Shown here one piece after another: positions 6,862-12,839 of a stretch of DNA of 14,199 bases (positions within the stretch are counted from its first letter, which is position 1; the number at the start of each line of letters is the position of its first letter). Origin of the DNA: an uncultured Collinsella sp. (lineage in GTDB: Bacteria; Actinomycetota; Coriobacteriia; Coriobacteriales; Coriobacteriaceae); assembly GCA_900751665.1 (NCBI GenBank), contig CAADSV010000068.1:1-14199 (forward strand). The letters run 5' to 3'. The position numbers and the translations under genes were made by a program. A model generated the notes under the pieces. It saw nothing but the letters and a program-made list of their open reading frames with translations. It had not been told where the DNA came from and searched no databases.

Positions 6862-7778
6862 TGGGATTCTTTGACGCACTCTCGCGCGGACTTGAGCGCA
6901 GCCGCGAGGCCCTCAACGAGGTCTTCTACTTTGGCGGCGAGGTCGACGAGGATTTTTGGGAGGATCTTGAGGACACCCTCGTCATGGGCGACATGGGTGC
7001 CGAGGTCGCCATTCAGGTCTCCGATGACCTGCGCGACGCCGCCGCCAAGAAGAACCTCAAGACCGCCCCGCAACTCCGTCGCGCGCTGGCCGAGCAGCTC
7101 GAGGGCCATTTTGTGCCTGTTGAGCGCGATCCGTTTTCCGATACGCCGAGCTGCGTGTTGTTTGTCGGCATCAACGGTGCCGGCAAGACCACCACGGTCG
7201 GCAAGATCGCGAGCGCCATGGCCGCCCGCGGCAAGAACGTGGTGATTGGTTCGGCAGACACCTTCCGCGCCGCCGCCATCGAGCAGCTCGATGTGTGGGG
7301 CCAGCGTGCCGGCGTACCGGTTATCAAGCGTGACCGCGGCTCCGATCCGGCGAGCGTGTGCTATGACGTGCTCGACGAGGCCGATAAGCGCGGTAGCGAC
7401 CTGGTGCTCATCGATACCGCCGGTCGTCTGCACACGAGCCCCGAGCTCATGCGCGAGCTCGCCAAGGTGGTCAATGTGACCCGTAAGCGCGCCGCCAATA
7501 TGGCCGCCGGTCCCATGCCGGTCTCGGTCGGGCTTGTGATCGATGCCGCCACTGGGCAGGACGGTCTGAACCAGGCGCTCGAGTTTAACGAGGCGCTGGG
7601 CCTGGACGGTATTATCATGACTAAGCTCGACGGCACGGCTAAGGGCGGCATCGCCATGGCCGTGGCCGAGAAGCTCAAGCTCCCTATCCTGCGTATCGGC
7701 GTGGGCGAGCAGGTCGATGACCTGCAGGAGTTTAACGCCAAAGATTTCTGCCGCGCCCTGGTGGGCGAGTCCAACTAA
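6861..7778 (+). CDS. ftsY: Signal recognition particle receptor FtsY
   Basis: A 305-residue SRP-family GTPase that receives Ffh-ribosome complexes at the membrane and hands them to SecYEG. The NG domains are complete: an N-domain from residue 1, the P-loop GINGAGKT at 103-110, DTFRAAAIEQL, DTAGRLHT beginning at D185, and TKLDGTAKGG beginning at T254. The acidic A domain of E. coli FtsY is absent; the protein starts directly with an N-domain amphipathic stretch (GFFDALSRGLERSREAL), which is probably the membrane-targeting element. The ATG overlaps the smc stop and has no well-placed Shine-Dalgarno, so translation is probably coupled to smc. Its partner ffh follows after 10 bases; the small regulator ylxM, often between them in Firmicutes, is absent. 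Confidence 0.97.
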   Translation: MGFFDALSRGLERSREALNEVFYFGGEVDEDFWEDLEDTLVMGDMGAEVAIQVSDDLRDAAAKKNLKTAPQLRRALAEQLEGHFVPVERDPFSDTPSCVLFVGINGAGKTTTVGKIASAMAARGKNVVIGSADTFRAAAIEQLDVWGQRAGVPVIKRDRGSDPASVCYDVLDEADKRGSDLVLIDTAGRLHTSPELMRELAKVVNVTRKRAANMAAGPMPVSVGLVIDAATGQDGLNQALEFNEALGLDGIIMTKLDGTAKGGIAMAVAEKLKLPILRIGVGEQVDDLQEFNAKDFCRALVGESN

Positions 7779-7788
7779 GGAGTAACCA

Positions 7789-9264
7789 GTGTTTGATTCC
7801 CTGAGCGATCGCCTCAACGACACATTTGACCGCCTGCGCGGCAAGGGTAAGCTGACCGAGGCCGATATTACTTCGGCCATGCGCGATATTCGCATGGCAC
7901 TGCTCGAGGCCGACGTTAACTTTAAGGTCGTCAAGGAGTTCGTCGCCAAGACCAAGGAGCGCTGCATGACCGCCGAGGTCATGGAGTCGCTGTCGCCGGC
8001 GCAAAACGTCGTCAAGATCGTGCTCGACGAGCTCACCGAGATGCTTGGCTCAACCGAGAGCAAGCTCGTCTTTAGCAACCGCATTCCTAACGTCATCATG
8101 CTCGTGGGCCTGCAGGGCTCCGGTAAGACCACGGCGGCCGTAAAGCTGGCCTACCTGCTCAAGAAGCAGGGCCGCTCGCCGCTGCTCGCCGCGTGCGACG
8201 TCTATCGCCCCGCCGCTGCCGACCAGTTGGCCACGCTCGGTGGCGAGATTGGCGTGCCGGTCTTCCGCGGTGACGGCGCGCACCCGGTCGACATCGCCAA
8301 GGGTGCCATCCAGGAGGCCGTCGACCACCTACGCGACGTGGTCATTGTCGATACCGCCGGTCGTCTTCAGATCGACGAGCAGATGATGCAGGAGGCCGTG
8401 GACATCAAGAAGGCCGTCAAGCCCGACCAGGTGCTGATGGTCGTCGACGCCATGACCGGCCAGGATATCGTTAACGTCGTCTCGACCTTCGCCGATCGCA
8501 CCGACTTTGATGGCGTGATCATCTCCAAGCTCGACGGTGACGCCCGTGGCGGTGGCGCACTTTCGGTGCGTCAGGTGACCGGCAAGCCCATCAAGTTTGT
8601 GAGCATGGGCGAGAAGCCCGATTCGCTGGAGCCGTTCTATCCCGATCGCATGGCCAAGCGTATCTTAGGCATGGGCGATGTCGTCGGCATTATCGAGAAG
8701 GCCCAGGAGGCGGCTGATGCAGAGCAGCTTGAGGCTGCCGAGCGTATGCTGCGCGAGGGCTTCACCATGAACGATATGCTCGACCAGATGAAAGCCGTCA
8801 AAAAGATGGGCGGCATGAAGGGTATCCTGGGCATGCTCCCCGGCGGTCAGCGTGCGCTCAACCAGATGGGCGGCAACCTGGACGAGGGTATCTTCGATAA
8901 GAACGAGGCCATTATCATGTCGATGACCAAGGAGGAGCGCCTGCGTCCTTCCATCATCAACGGCCAGCGTCGCGCGCGTATTGCCAAGGGAGCCGGCGTG
9001 ACCCCCACCGAGGTCAACAGCCTTATGAAGCAGTGGGGCGAGATGAATAAGATGATGGGCCGCATGCGCACGATGGCCAATCAGGCACAGGCCGGCGGCA
9101 AAAAGGGCAAAAAGGGAAAGAAGGGCAAGAGGATGCGCATGCCCAATATCCCTGGCCTGGACGCTATGGGTCTGGGCGGCATGGGCGGCCTGGGAACGGG
9201 CGGCCCCAAGTCCGATATGGACCTGCTGCGCCAGATGGAAGCGCAGATGCGTAATAAGAAATAG
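7789..9264 (+). CDS. ffh: Signal recognition particle protein Ffh (SRP54)
   Basis: A 491-residue GTPase that binds SRP RNA and signal peptides of nascent membrane proteins. The G domain shows GLQGSGKT at 107-114, DTAGRLQ beginning at D188, and SKLDGDARGG beginning at S246. The methionine-rich M domain (about 300-435) holds the signal-peptide groove and the RNA-binding helices. In the usual GSRR..RIAxGSG RNA-binding motif, this protein has GQRRARIAKGAG (392-403), so two contact-region positions differ. A C-terminal extension of about 50 residues follows: a (GKK)n lysine block, a Gly/Met-rich stretch and a short helix. The start is GTG with AAGGAG 6 nt upstream. It ends the operon before a strong terminator. 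No SRP RNA gene is visible in the window's gaps. Confidence 0.96.
   Translation: MFDSLSDRLNDTFDRLRGKGKLTEADITSAMRDIRMALLEADVNFKVVKEFVAKTKERCMTAEVMESLSPAQNVVKIVLDELTEMLGSTESKLVFSNRIPNVIMLVGLQGSGKTTAAVKLAYLLKKQGRSPLLAACDVYRPAAADQLATLGGEIGVPVFRGDGAHPVDIAKGAIQEAVDHLRDVVIVDTAGRLQIDEQMMQEAVDIKKAVKPDQVLMVVDAMTGQDIVNVVSTFADRTDFDGVIISKLDGDARGGGALSVRQVTGKPIKFVSMGEKPDSLEPFYPDRMAKRILGMGDVVGIIEKAQEAADAEQLEAAERMLREGFTMNDMLDQMKAVKKMGGMKGILGMLPGGQRALNQMGGNLDEGIFDKNEAIIMSMTKEERLRPSIINGQRRARIAKGAGVTPTEVNSLMKQWGEMNKMMGRMRTMANQAQAGGKKGKKGKKGKRMRMPNIPGLDAMGLGGMGGLGTGGPKSDMDLLRQMEAQMRNKK
9097..9132 (+). repeat. Four 9-bp tandem repeats in ffh
   Basis: Units GGCAAAAAG, GGCAAAAAG, GGAAAGAAG and GGCAAGAGG lie end to end in frame and encode GKK-GKK-GKK-GKR. 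Two units are identical; the others differ by one or two bases. The block forms the basic tail that begins the C-terminal extension and may vary in copy number by slippage. Confidence 0.8.
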
Positions 9265-9289
9265 AGCCGTAATTCCAGCTTGATATGGC

Positions 9290-9327
9290 AAAGGCCACTC
9301 GGAAGCTACCGGGTGGCCTTTGTTGTT
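9290..9327 (+). terminator. Terminator after ffh, possibly bidirectional
   Basis: AAAGGCCACTCGG (9290-9302) and CCGGGTGGCCTTT (9309-9321) form a 13-bp stem with one G-U pair and a 6-nt loop. A T-rich GTTGTT follows on the + strand. It lies between convergent genes: ffh ends 25 bases upstream and the minus-strand DUF134-NifX gene ends 64 bases downstream. The arm-end TTT and AAA would let it work in both directions. Nothing else is seen in 9265-9384. Confidence 0.85.
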
Positions 9328-9384
9328 GGCTTTGATTGTTTGGCTGCGTGCAGCGTTGTGTCCCGAGCTCGCGGTGCCGTGCCG

Positions 9385-10149
9385 TTAGTGGCAGCCGCAG
9401 CCCTCGTGGCCCTCGTGCTCGCGATGGCCGTGGCAGCTGCAGGACTCGCCATGTTCGTGGGCATGGGGGTGGTCGTGGCCGTGGCAGCCGCACGTGGCTT
9501 CGCCGTTTTGTGCGAGCGTGCCGGCGATAAGGGCTTCGACGCAGGCGTCGCAGCTACCCTGGGCACCTGCGTATACCGTGATGCCGGCTTGGGCAAGCGC
9601 GTTGATAGCGCCACCGCCGATGCCGCCGCAGATGAGCGTGTCCACGCCGCCGTTGGCGAGCAGGCCCGCAAGGGCACCGTGGCCGGTGCCGCCGGTGCCC
9701 ACGACCTGCTCGTTGAGCACCTTGCCGTCCTGAATGTCGTAGATCTTGAACTGCTCGCTGCGGCCAAAGTGCATAAAGATGTTGCCGTTGTCGTACGTGG
9801 TTGCCACCCTCATGGTGTCGACCTCCTTTGCTGGCCATACGGCCGTCGTTGTGGTGATGGGGGAGTACGCGATATTGCCGCCTTCGATGACGATTGCCCG
9901 TCCATTGACCAGCGCGTTTGCCACCTTGCGATGCGCTCGACTGCAAATTGCCGCCACCGTGGCGCGCGCGATGCCCATCTGCTGTGCGACTGCCTCTTGG
10001 TTAAGGCCTTCCAGGTCGCACAGGCGCAGCGCCTCGAGTTCGTCGACCGTCATGTCGATGGCATCGCCGCTCGCCAGGCCGTCAGGGATAAAGCCGCGGT
10101 ATTCGGGGATAATCCCGACGCGGCGTATTTTCTCGCGTCTTCCTGCCAT
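9385..10149 (-). CDS. DUF134 HTH - NifX/NifB-type cluster-binding fusion with His/Cys tail
   Basis: A 254-residue two-domain protein. Residues 1-93 match the DUF134 family: an N-terminal basic MAGRREKIRRVGIIPEY, then DELEALRL and a sigma-region-4-like helix-turn-helix (about 49-80), ending LVNGRAIVIEGGN. Such proteins are predicted DNA-binding regulators. After a Thr-rich linker (94-112), residues 113-215 are a NifX/NifB-type dinitrogenase-cofactor domain (MRVATTYDNG, FMHFGRSEQF, GGIGGGAINAL), a family that binds or carries metal clusters. A CDAC pair sits at C200/C203. The last 35 residues hold 11 His and 6 Cys, a likely metal-binding tail. The ATG at 10149 has AAGGAG 5 nt upstream; the GTG two codons earlier overlaps that site. 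An internal Shine-Dalgarno and ATG at 9813 could yield the NifX part alone. A metal- or cluster-responsive autoregulator is my inference; no nitrogenase genes are nearby. Confidence 0.9.
   Translation of the reverse strand: MAGRREKIRRVGIIPEYRGFIPDGLASGDAIDMTVDELEALRLCDLEGLNQEAVAQQMGIARATVAAICSRAHRKVANALVNGRAIVIEGGNIAYSPITTTTAVWPAKEVDTMRVATTYDNGNIFMHFGRSEQFKIYDIQDGKVLNEQVVGTGGTGHGALAGLLANGGVDTLICGGIGGGAINALAQAGITVYAGAQGSCDACVEALIAGTLAQNGEATCGCHGHDHPHAHEHGESCSCHGHREHEGHEGCGCH
9811..9828 (-). promoter_or_regulatory. Internal Shine-Dalgarno and start at the NifX domain
   Basis: On the minus strand a perfect AAGGAGG (9828-9822) stands 8 nt before ATG (9813-9811), codon 113 of the fused gene and the first residue of the NifX-type domain (MRVATTYDNG). 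This spacing and strength match the best start sites in the window. It could direct a separate 142-residue product with the CDAC pair and His/Cys tail, or be a relic of two formerly separate genes. Confidence 0.65.
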
Positions 10150-10163
10150 GTGCACTCCTTATC

Positions 10164-10175
10164 TGACATATGTCA
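10164..10175. promoter_or_regulatory. Palindromic operator candidate 1
   Basis: TGACATATGTCA is a perfect 12-bp palindrome 14 bases upstream of the DUF134-NifX ATG, close to the predicted transcription start on the minus strand. A binding protein here would repress. A near copy lies 53 bp away. The gene's own HTH domain is the most obvious candidate ligand. Confidence 0.6.
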
Positions 10176-10180
10176 ACAAT

Positions 10181-10208
10181 AGAATAGCGAACGCGCAGAT
10201 TTGCGTAA
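10181..10208 (-). promoter_or_regulatory. Possible promoter of the DUF134-NifX gene
   Basis: Reading the minus strand, TATTCT (10186-10181) is a -10-like hexamer and TTACGC (10208-10203) lies 16 nt before it as a poor -35. Transcription would start near 10174, inside operator candidate 1, with operator candidate 2 just upstream of the -35. The weak -35 would suit a regulated promoter. Confidence 0.35.
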
Positions 10209-10212
10209 GGAA

Positions 10213-10232
10213 TTTCTGGCATATGTCAGAAA
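10213..10232. promoter_or_regulatory. Palindromic operator candidate 2
   Basis: TTTCTGGCATATGTCAGAAA is a 20-bp inverted repeat with a single mismatched pair (G/T in the TGRCATATGYCA core). Its centre is 53 bp, about five helical turns, from that of operator candidate 1, so two bound proteins could face the same side. It lies between the divergent DUF134-NifX and thyA genes and could influence either. Confidence 0.6.
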
Positions 10233-10275
10233 ATGAGGGCTTATGTTTGGGCTGTGGGGCCGCGTGCGCCTGGGC

Positions 10276-10281
10276 TACAAT
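10276..10281 (+). promoter_or_regulatory. Possible thyA promoter -10
   Basis: TACAAT, preceded by TGGGC, matches five of six -10 bases and lies 34 bases before the thyA ATG, giving a leader of under 30 nt. No clear -35 is visible. The box shares the TGNGS-TANNAT form with those before rpmF and acpP. Confidence 0.45.
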
Positions 10282-10315
10282 AAAAATCGCTTATAGGCGA
10301 CTGACAGGAGGGTCA

Positions 10316-11164
10316 ATGAGCAAGGCTGATCAACAGTTTGTAGCCATGTGCCGCGACATTCTGGACCATGGCACCACCACCGAGGGCCAAAAGGTCCGTC
10401 CGGTGTGGGAGGACGGCACCCCTGCCTATACCATTAAAAACTTTGGCGTTACGGCGCGCTACGACCTGCGCGAGGAGTTCCCTGCGCTCACCCTGCGCCG
10501 CACGGCGCTTAAGTCTGCGATGGACGAGATTTTGTGGATCTATCAAAAGAAGTCCAATAACGTCCATGACCTCAACAGCCATATTTGGGATGAGTGGGCC
10601 GACGAGACCGGCTCCATCGGCAAGGCCTACGGGTACCAGATTGGCCAGAAGAGCCATTATGCCGAGGGCGATTTCGACCAGATGGACCGAGTGCTGTACG
10701 ATCTTAAGCACACACCGTACAGTCGCCGCATCATGACCAACACGTATGTGTTTAGCGACCTGTCCGAGATGCACCTGTACCCGTGCGCGTACAGCGTGAC
10801 CTATAACGTCACGCAGCGTCCGCAGGACGATAAGCCCACACTTAACATGATTCTCAACCAGCGCAGCCAGGACATTTTGGCCGCGAACAACTGGAATGTG
10901 TGCCAGTACGCCATCTTGCTGATGATGGTTGCGCAGTCGGTCGATATGATTCCCGGCGAGCTGCTGCATGTGATCGCCGACGCCCATATCTACGACCGTC
11001 ATGTCGATATTGTCCGCGAACTTATCGAGCGTCCGCAGTTTGCGGCGCCTAAGGTAACGCTTAACCCCGACGTGCACGATTTCTATGCGTTTACGACCGA
11101 CGACCTGATTGTGGAGGGCTACGAGCACGGTCCGCAGGTCAAGAACATTCCCATTGCGGTGTAG
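10316..11164 (+). CDS. thyA: Thymidylate synthase ThyA
   Basis: A 282-residue cytoplasmic enzyme that methylates dUMP to dTMP using 5,10-methylene-tetrahydrofolate, releasing dihydrofolate. The nucleophile is C157 in HLYPCAYS. QRSQDILAANNWN carries the substrate-binding Arg, Asp and Asn, and ADAHIYDRH keeps the His and Tyr of the usual GDxHxYxxH. The C-terminus ends KNIPIAV, with the normal hydrophobic last residues that close the active site. Two positions are unusual against the common E. coli type: Ala follows the catalytic Cys instead of His, and Ala replaces the Gly of GDxH. This suggests a divergent ThyA branch rather than loss of function. AGGAGGG (10306-10312) precedes the ATG; the open frame upstream to 9746 is a shadow of the minus-strand gene. 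folA follows after 9 bases as the natural partner. Confidence 0.95.
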   Translation: MSKADQQFVAMCRDILDHGTTTEGQKVRPVWEDGTPAYTIKNFGVTARYDLREEFPALTLRRTALKSAMDEILWIYQKKSNNVHDLNSHIWDEWADETGSIGKAYGYQIGQKSHYAEGDFDQMDRVLYDLKHTPYSRRIMTNTYVFSDLSEMHLYPCAYSVTYNVTQRPQDDKPTLNMILNQRSQDILAANNWNVCQYAILLMMVAQSVDMIPGELLHVIADAHIYDRHVDIVRELIERPQFAAPKVTLNPDVHDFYAFTTDDLIVEGYEHGPQVKNIPIAV

Positions 11165-11173
11165 GTGGTGCTC

Positions 11174-11692
11174 ATGACGTGTAAGCTATCTGCTATCGTT
11201 GCCGTGTGTGACGATTGGGGCATTGGGTGCGAGGGCGACATGGTGGTGTCCAATCGCGCCGACATGCGCCATTTTGTGGCCTGCACCAAGGGCTGCCCGG
11301 TCATCATGGGGCGCAAGACGCTGCTGAGTTTTCCCGGTGGGCGTCCACTCAAGAACCGTCGCAATATCGTGCTTACCCGCGACGAGGATTTTGCTGTCGA
11401 GGGCGTCGACGTGGTGCATAGCATCGACGAGGCGCTCGCCGCGGTTGCCGATGAGCCCGTTGCGTGGGTGATCGGCGGCGGCGATGTCTATCGGCAGTTC
11501 TTGCCGTATTGTGCCGAGGCCGAGGTCACGCACAACCACTGCATCCATCCCGTGGACACATATTTTCCCAATTTGGACGCCGACCCCGCGTGGGAAGTTG
11601 TGCGGCGCGAAGGGGTTGCCACGATTTCCGCGGGCGAGGGTGACGAAGGCCTCGATTATGAGTTCGTGACGTATCGTCGCGTTGATGCGTAA
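11174..11692 (+). CDS. folA: Dihydrofolate reductase
   Basis: A 172-residue NADPH-dependent enzyme that reduces dihydrofolate from the ThyA reaction to tetrahydrofolate; it is the trimethoprim target. The family motifs are clear: AIVAVCDDWGIG at the N-terminus, VIMGRKT at 43-49, NIVLTRDEDF, and IGGGDVY at 100-106. The proton-relay Asp (E. coli D27) is D30. The Met20-loop segment normally reading PWxLPxD is VVSNRAD, so the near-invariant Trp (E. coli W22) is Val25. This is a real departure that could affect inhibitor binding. I use the ATG at 11174, which fits the family length; two GTG codons at 11165 and 11168 are possible earlier starts, and GGTGG serves as a weak ribosome site. It is surely co-transcribed with thyA. 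Confidence 0.93.
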   Translation: MTCKLSAIVAVCDDWGIGCEGDMVVSNRADMRHFVACTKGCPVIMGRKTLLSFPGGRPLKNRRNIVLTRDEDFAVEGVDVVHSIDEALAAVADEPVAWVIGGGDVYRQFLPYCAEAEVTHNHCIHPVDTYFPNLDADPAWEVVRREGVATISAGEGDEGLDYEFVTYRRVDA

Positions 11693-11733
11693 AACGCCTG
11701 GCGTGAACGGTATCATCGGGTTGATTGAATGCA

Positions 11734-11761
11734 TGGGGCGGCGCTTAGCGTCGCCTCGTTT
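11734..11761 (+). terminator. Weak terminator-like hairpin after folA
   Basis: Ten pairs (three of them G-U) join 11734-11743 to 11749-11758 around a CTTAG loop, followed by only TTT. It could end the thyA-folA transcript. Upstream in the same gap, TATCAT (11711-11716) is a -10-like hexamer without a good -35, so the hairpin could instead sit in the leader of the methyltransferase gene. Confidence 0.45.
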
Positions 11762-11801
11762 GGTATAGATGTGCTGCAAAGAAGGGTGCGGGCTGGCTGC
11801 T

Positions 11802-12716
11802 ATGACTGATGCCGTTGAGGTGCTGCGAATTGATTCGCTCGAGGACGAGCGGCTCGATGCCTATGTGCGACTGACCGAGCGCGAGCTGCGCTGCGTGCTG
11901 GAGCCGCAAAAGGGCATCTTTATCGCCGAGAGCGCCAAGGTTATCGAGCGCGCGGTGCGTGCCGGATACGAGCCGGTGAGCTTTCTTTTGGGTGAACGCT
12001 GGCTCGACCAGATGATGCCGCTGTTTGAGCGCCTGGTTGTGCGCGAGGGCGCTGATCCGGTTCCTGTGTTCGTGGCCTCCATGGAGCTCATGGAGCAGTT
12101 GACGGGCTTTAACGTGACGCGCGGTGCGCTCGCGGCGTTTCGTCGCCCGCGGCAGATTCCGGTTGATGAGTTCTTGGGTGGCGTCGTCGAGGCGGCGGGG
12201 GAGCGACCGGTGCGCGTGTGCGTGCTCGAGGGTATTGTCGACCACACGAACGTGGGTGCGATTTTCCGCTCGGCCGCCGCGCTCAATGTCGACGGTATTT
12301 TGGTCAGTCCGACGTGCTGCGACCCGCTGTACCGTCGCTCGGCCCGCGTGAGCATGGGCACGGTGTTTCAGGTGCCGTGGACGCGCATTGGTAGCGAGGC
12401 TCGTGTGTGGCCGCACGATGGCCTGGCGGCACTGCACGAAGCCGGTTTTTCCTGTGCTGCCATGGCATTGACGGACGATTCCGTATCGCTGGACGATCCC
12501 GTGCTGCAGGAGATTGACCGCTTGGCAATCTTTATGGGTACCGAGGGTGCCGGCTTGGGCGCCAAGACTATCGCGGGCTGCGACCGGGCCGTGCGCATTC
12601 CGATGGCGCACGGGGTCGATTCGCTCAATGTGGCCGCGGCGAGTGCCGTCGCATTTTGGCAGCTGTGCCCGCACGTGAGCAACGAGTATCACTACCAGCC
12701 GGGGCTGTATCACTAG
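11802..12716 (+). CDS. SpoU/TrmH-family RNA 2'-O-methyltransferase
   Basis: A 304-residue AdoMet-dependent RNA ribose methyltransferase of the SPOUT superfamily, which uses a trefoil-knot fold. The N-terminal part (about 1-110, with GIFIAESAKVIERAVRAGYEP) looks like the substrate-binding domain. The catalytic domain has motif 1 (NVGAIFRSAAALNVDGI, from N150, with the catalytic-type Arg in FRSA), motif 2 (IFMGTEGAGL, 243-252) and motif 3 (IPMAHGVDSLNVAAA, 266-280, N276). The target rRNA or tRNA position cannot be told from the sequence. The start is uncertain: ATG 11802 gives the best family N-terminus, but neither it nor the in-frame ATG at 11769 has a clear Shine-Dalgarno. It has no obvious functional link to folA upstream. 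Confidence 0.9.
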   Translation: MTDAVEVLRIDSLEDERLDAYVRLTERELRCVLEPQKGIFIAESAKVIERAVRAGYEPVSFLLGERWLDQMMPLFERLVVREGADPVPVFVASMELMEQLTGFNVTRGALAAFRRPRQIPVDEFLGGVVEAAGERPVRVCVLEGIVDHTNVGAIFRSAAALNVDGILVSPTCCDPLYRRSARVSMGTVFQVPWTRIGSEARVWPHDGLAALHEAGFSCAAMALTDDSVSLDDPVLQEIDRLAIFMGTEGAGLGAKTIAGCDRAVRIPMAHGVDSLNVAAASAVAFWQLCPHVSNEYHYQPGLYH

Positions 12717-12749
12717 TAGATAGTTCGCACCGGGCTCTGATTCGGGGTG

Positions 12750-12778
12750 TTTCGGTCGACGCCGGTCGGTGCTAAGCT
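12750..12778 (+). promoter_or_regulatory. Possible promoter of the MATE gene
   Basis: TAAGCT (12773-12778) with an extended TGC in front and TTTCGG (12750-12755) 17 nt upstream is a plausible but weak promoter in the 123-base gap. A start near 12785 leaves a leader of about 55 nt that is T-rich and unstructured to the eye. Confidence 0.35.
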
Positions 12779-12839
12779 GGTATTGGCTTTGTCTTAATTT
12801 GTTGTTTTGTCGGTTGACGTGCGCTTTTGGGGAGGGCGT

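Noticed and set aside
2595..6879. Several minus-strand frames of 320-370 codons opposite rnc and smc
   Set aside because: They are shadows of strongly biased coding DNA; the plus-strand genes carry complete family motifs, and the shadows contain none.
6774..8132. Minus-strand frame of 452 codons opposite ftsY and ffh
   Set aside because: It covers the antisense of two conserved GTPases, crosses their junction, and shows no recognisable domain.
9280..10182. Plus-strand frame of 300 codons opposite the DUF134-NifX gene
   Set aside because: The minus strand has two recognisable domains and a good Shine-Dalgarno; the plus frame begins within the terminator and has no motifs.
9746..10315. Upstream extension of thyA to 9746
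   Set aside because: It runs through the DUF134-NifX gene and its promoter region; ATG 10316 has a strong Shine-Dalgarno and the family N-terminus.
11745..12713. Minus-strand frame of 322 codons opposite the methyltransferase
   Set aside because: Composition is His/Arg-rich antisense of a SpoU gene; no start signals and no motif.
12727..12752. Possible terminator after the methyltransferase (CACC...GGTG then TTT)
   Set aside because: Only four clean base pairs and three T; too weak to call.
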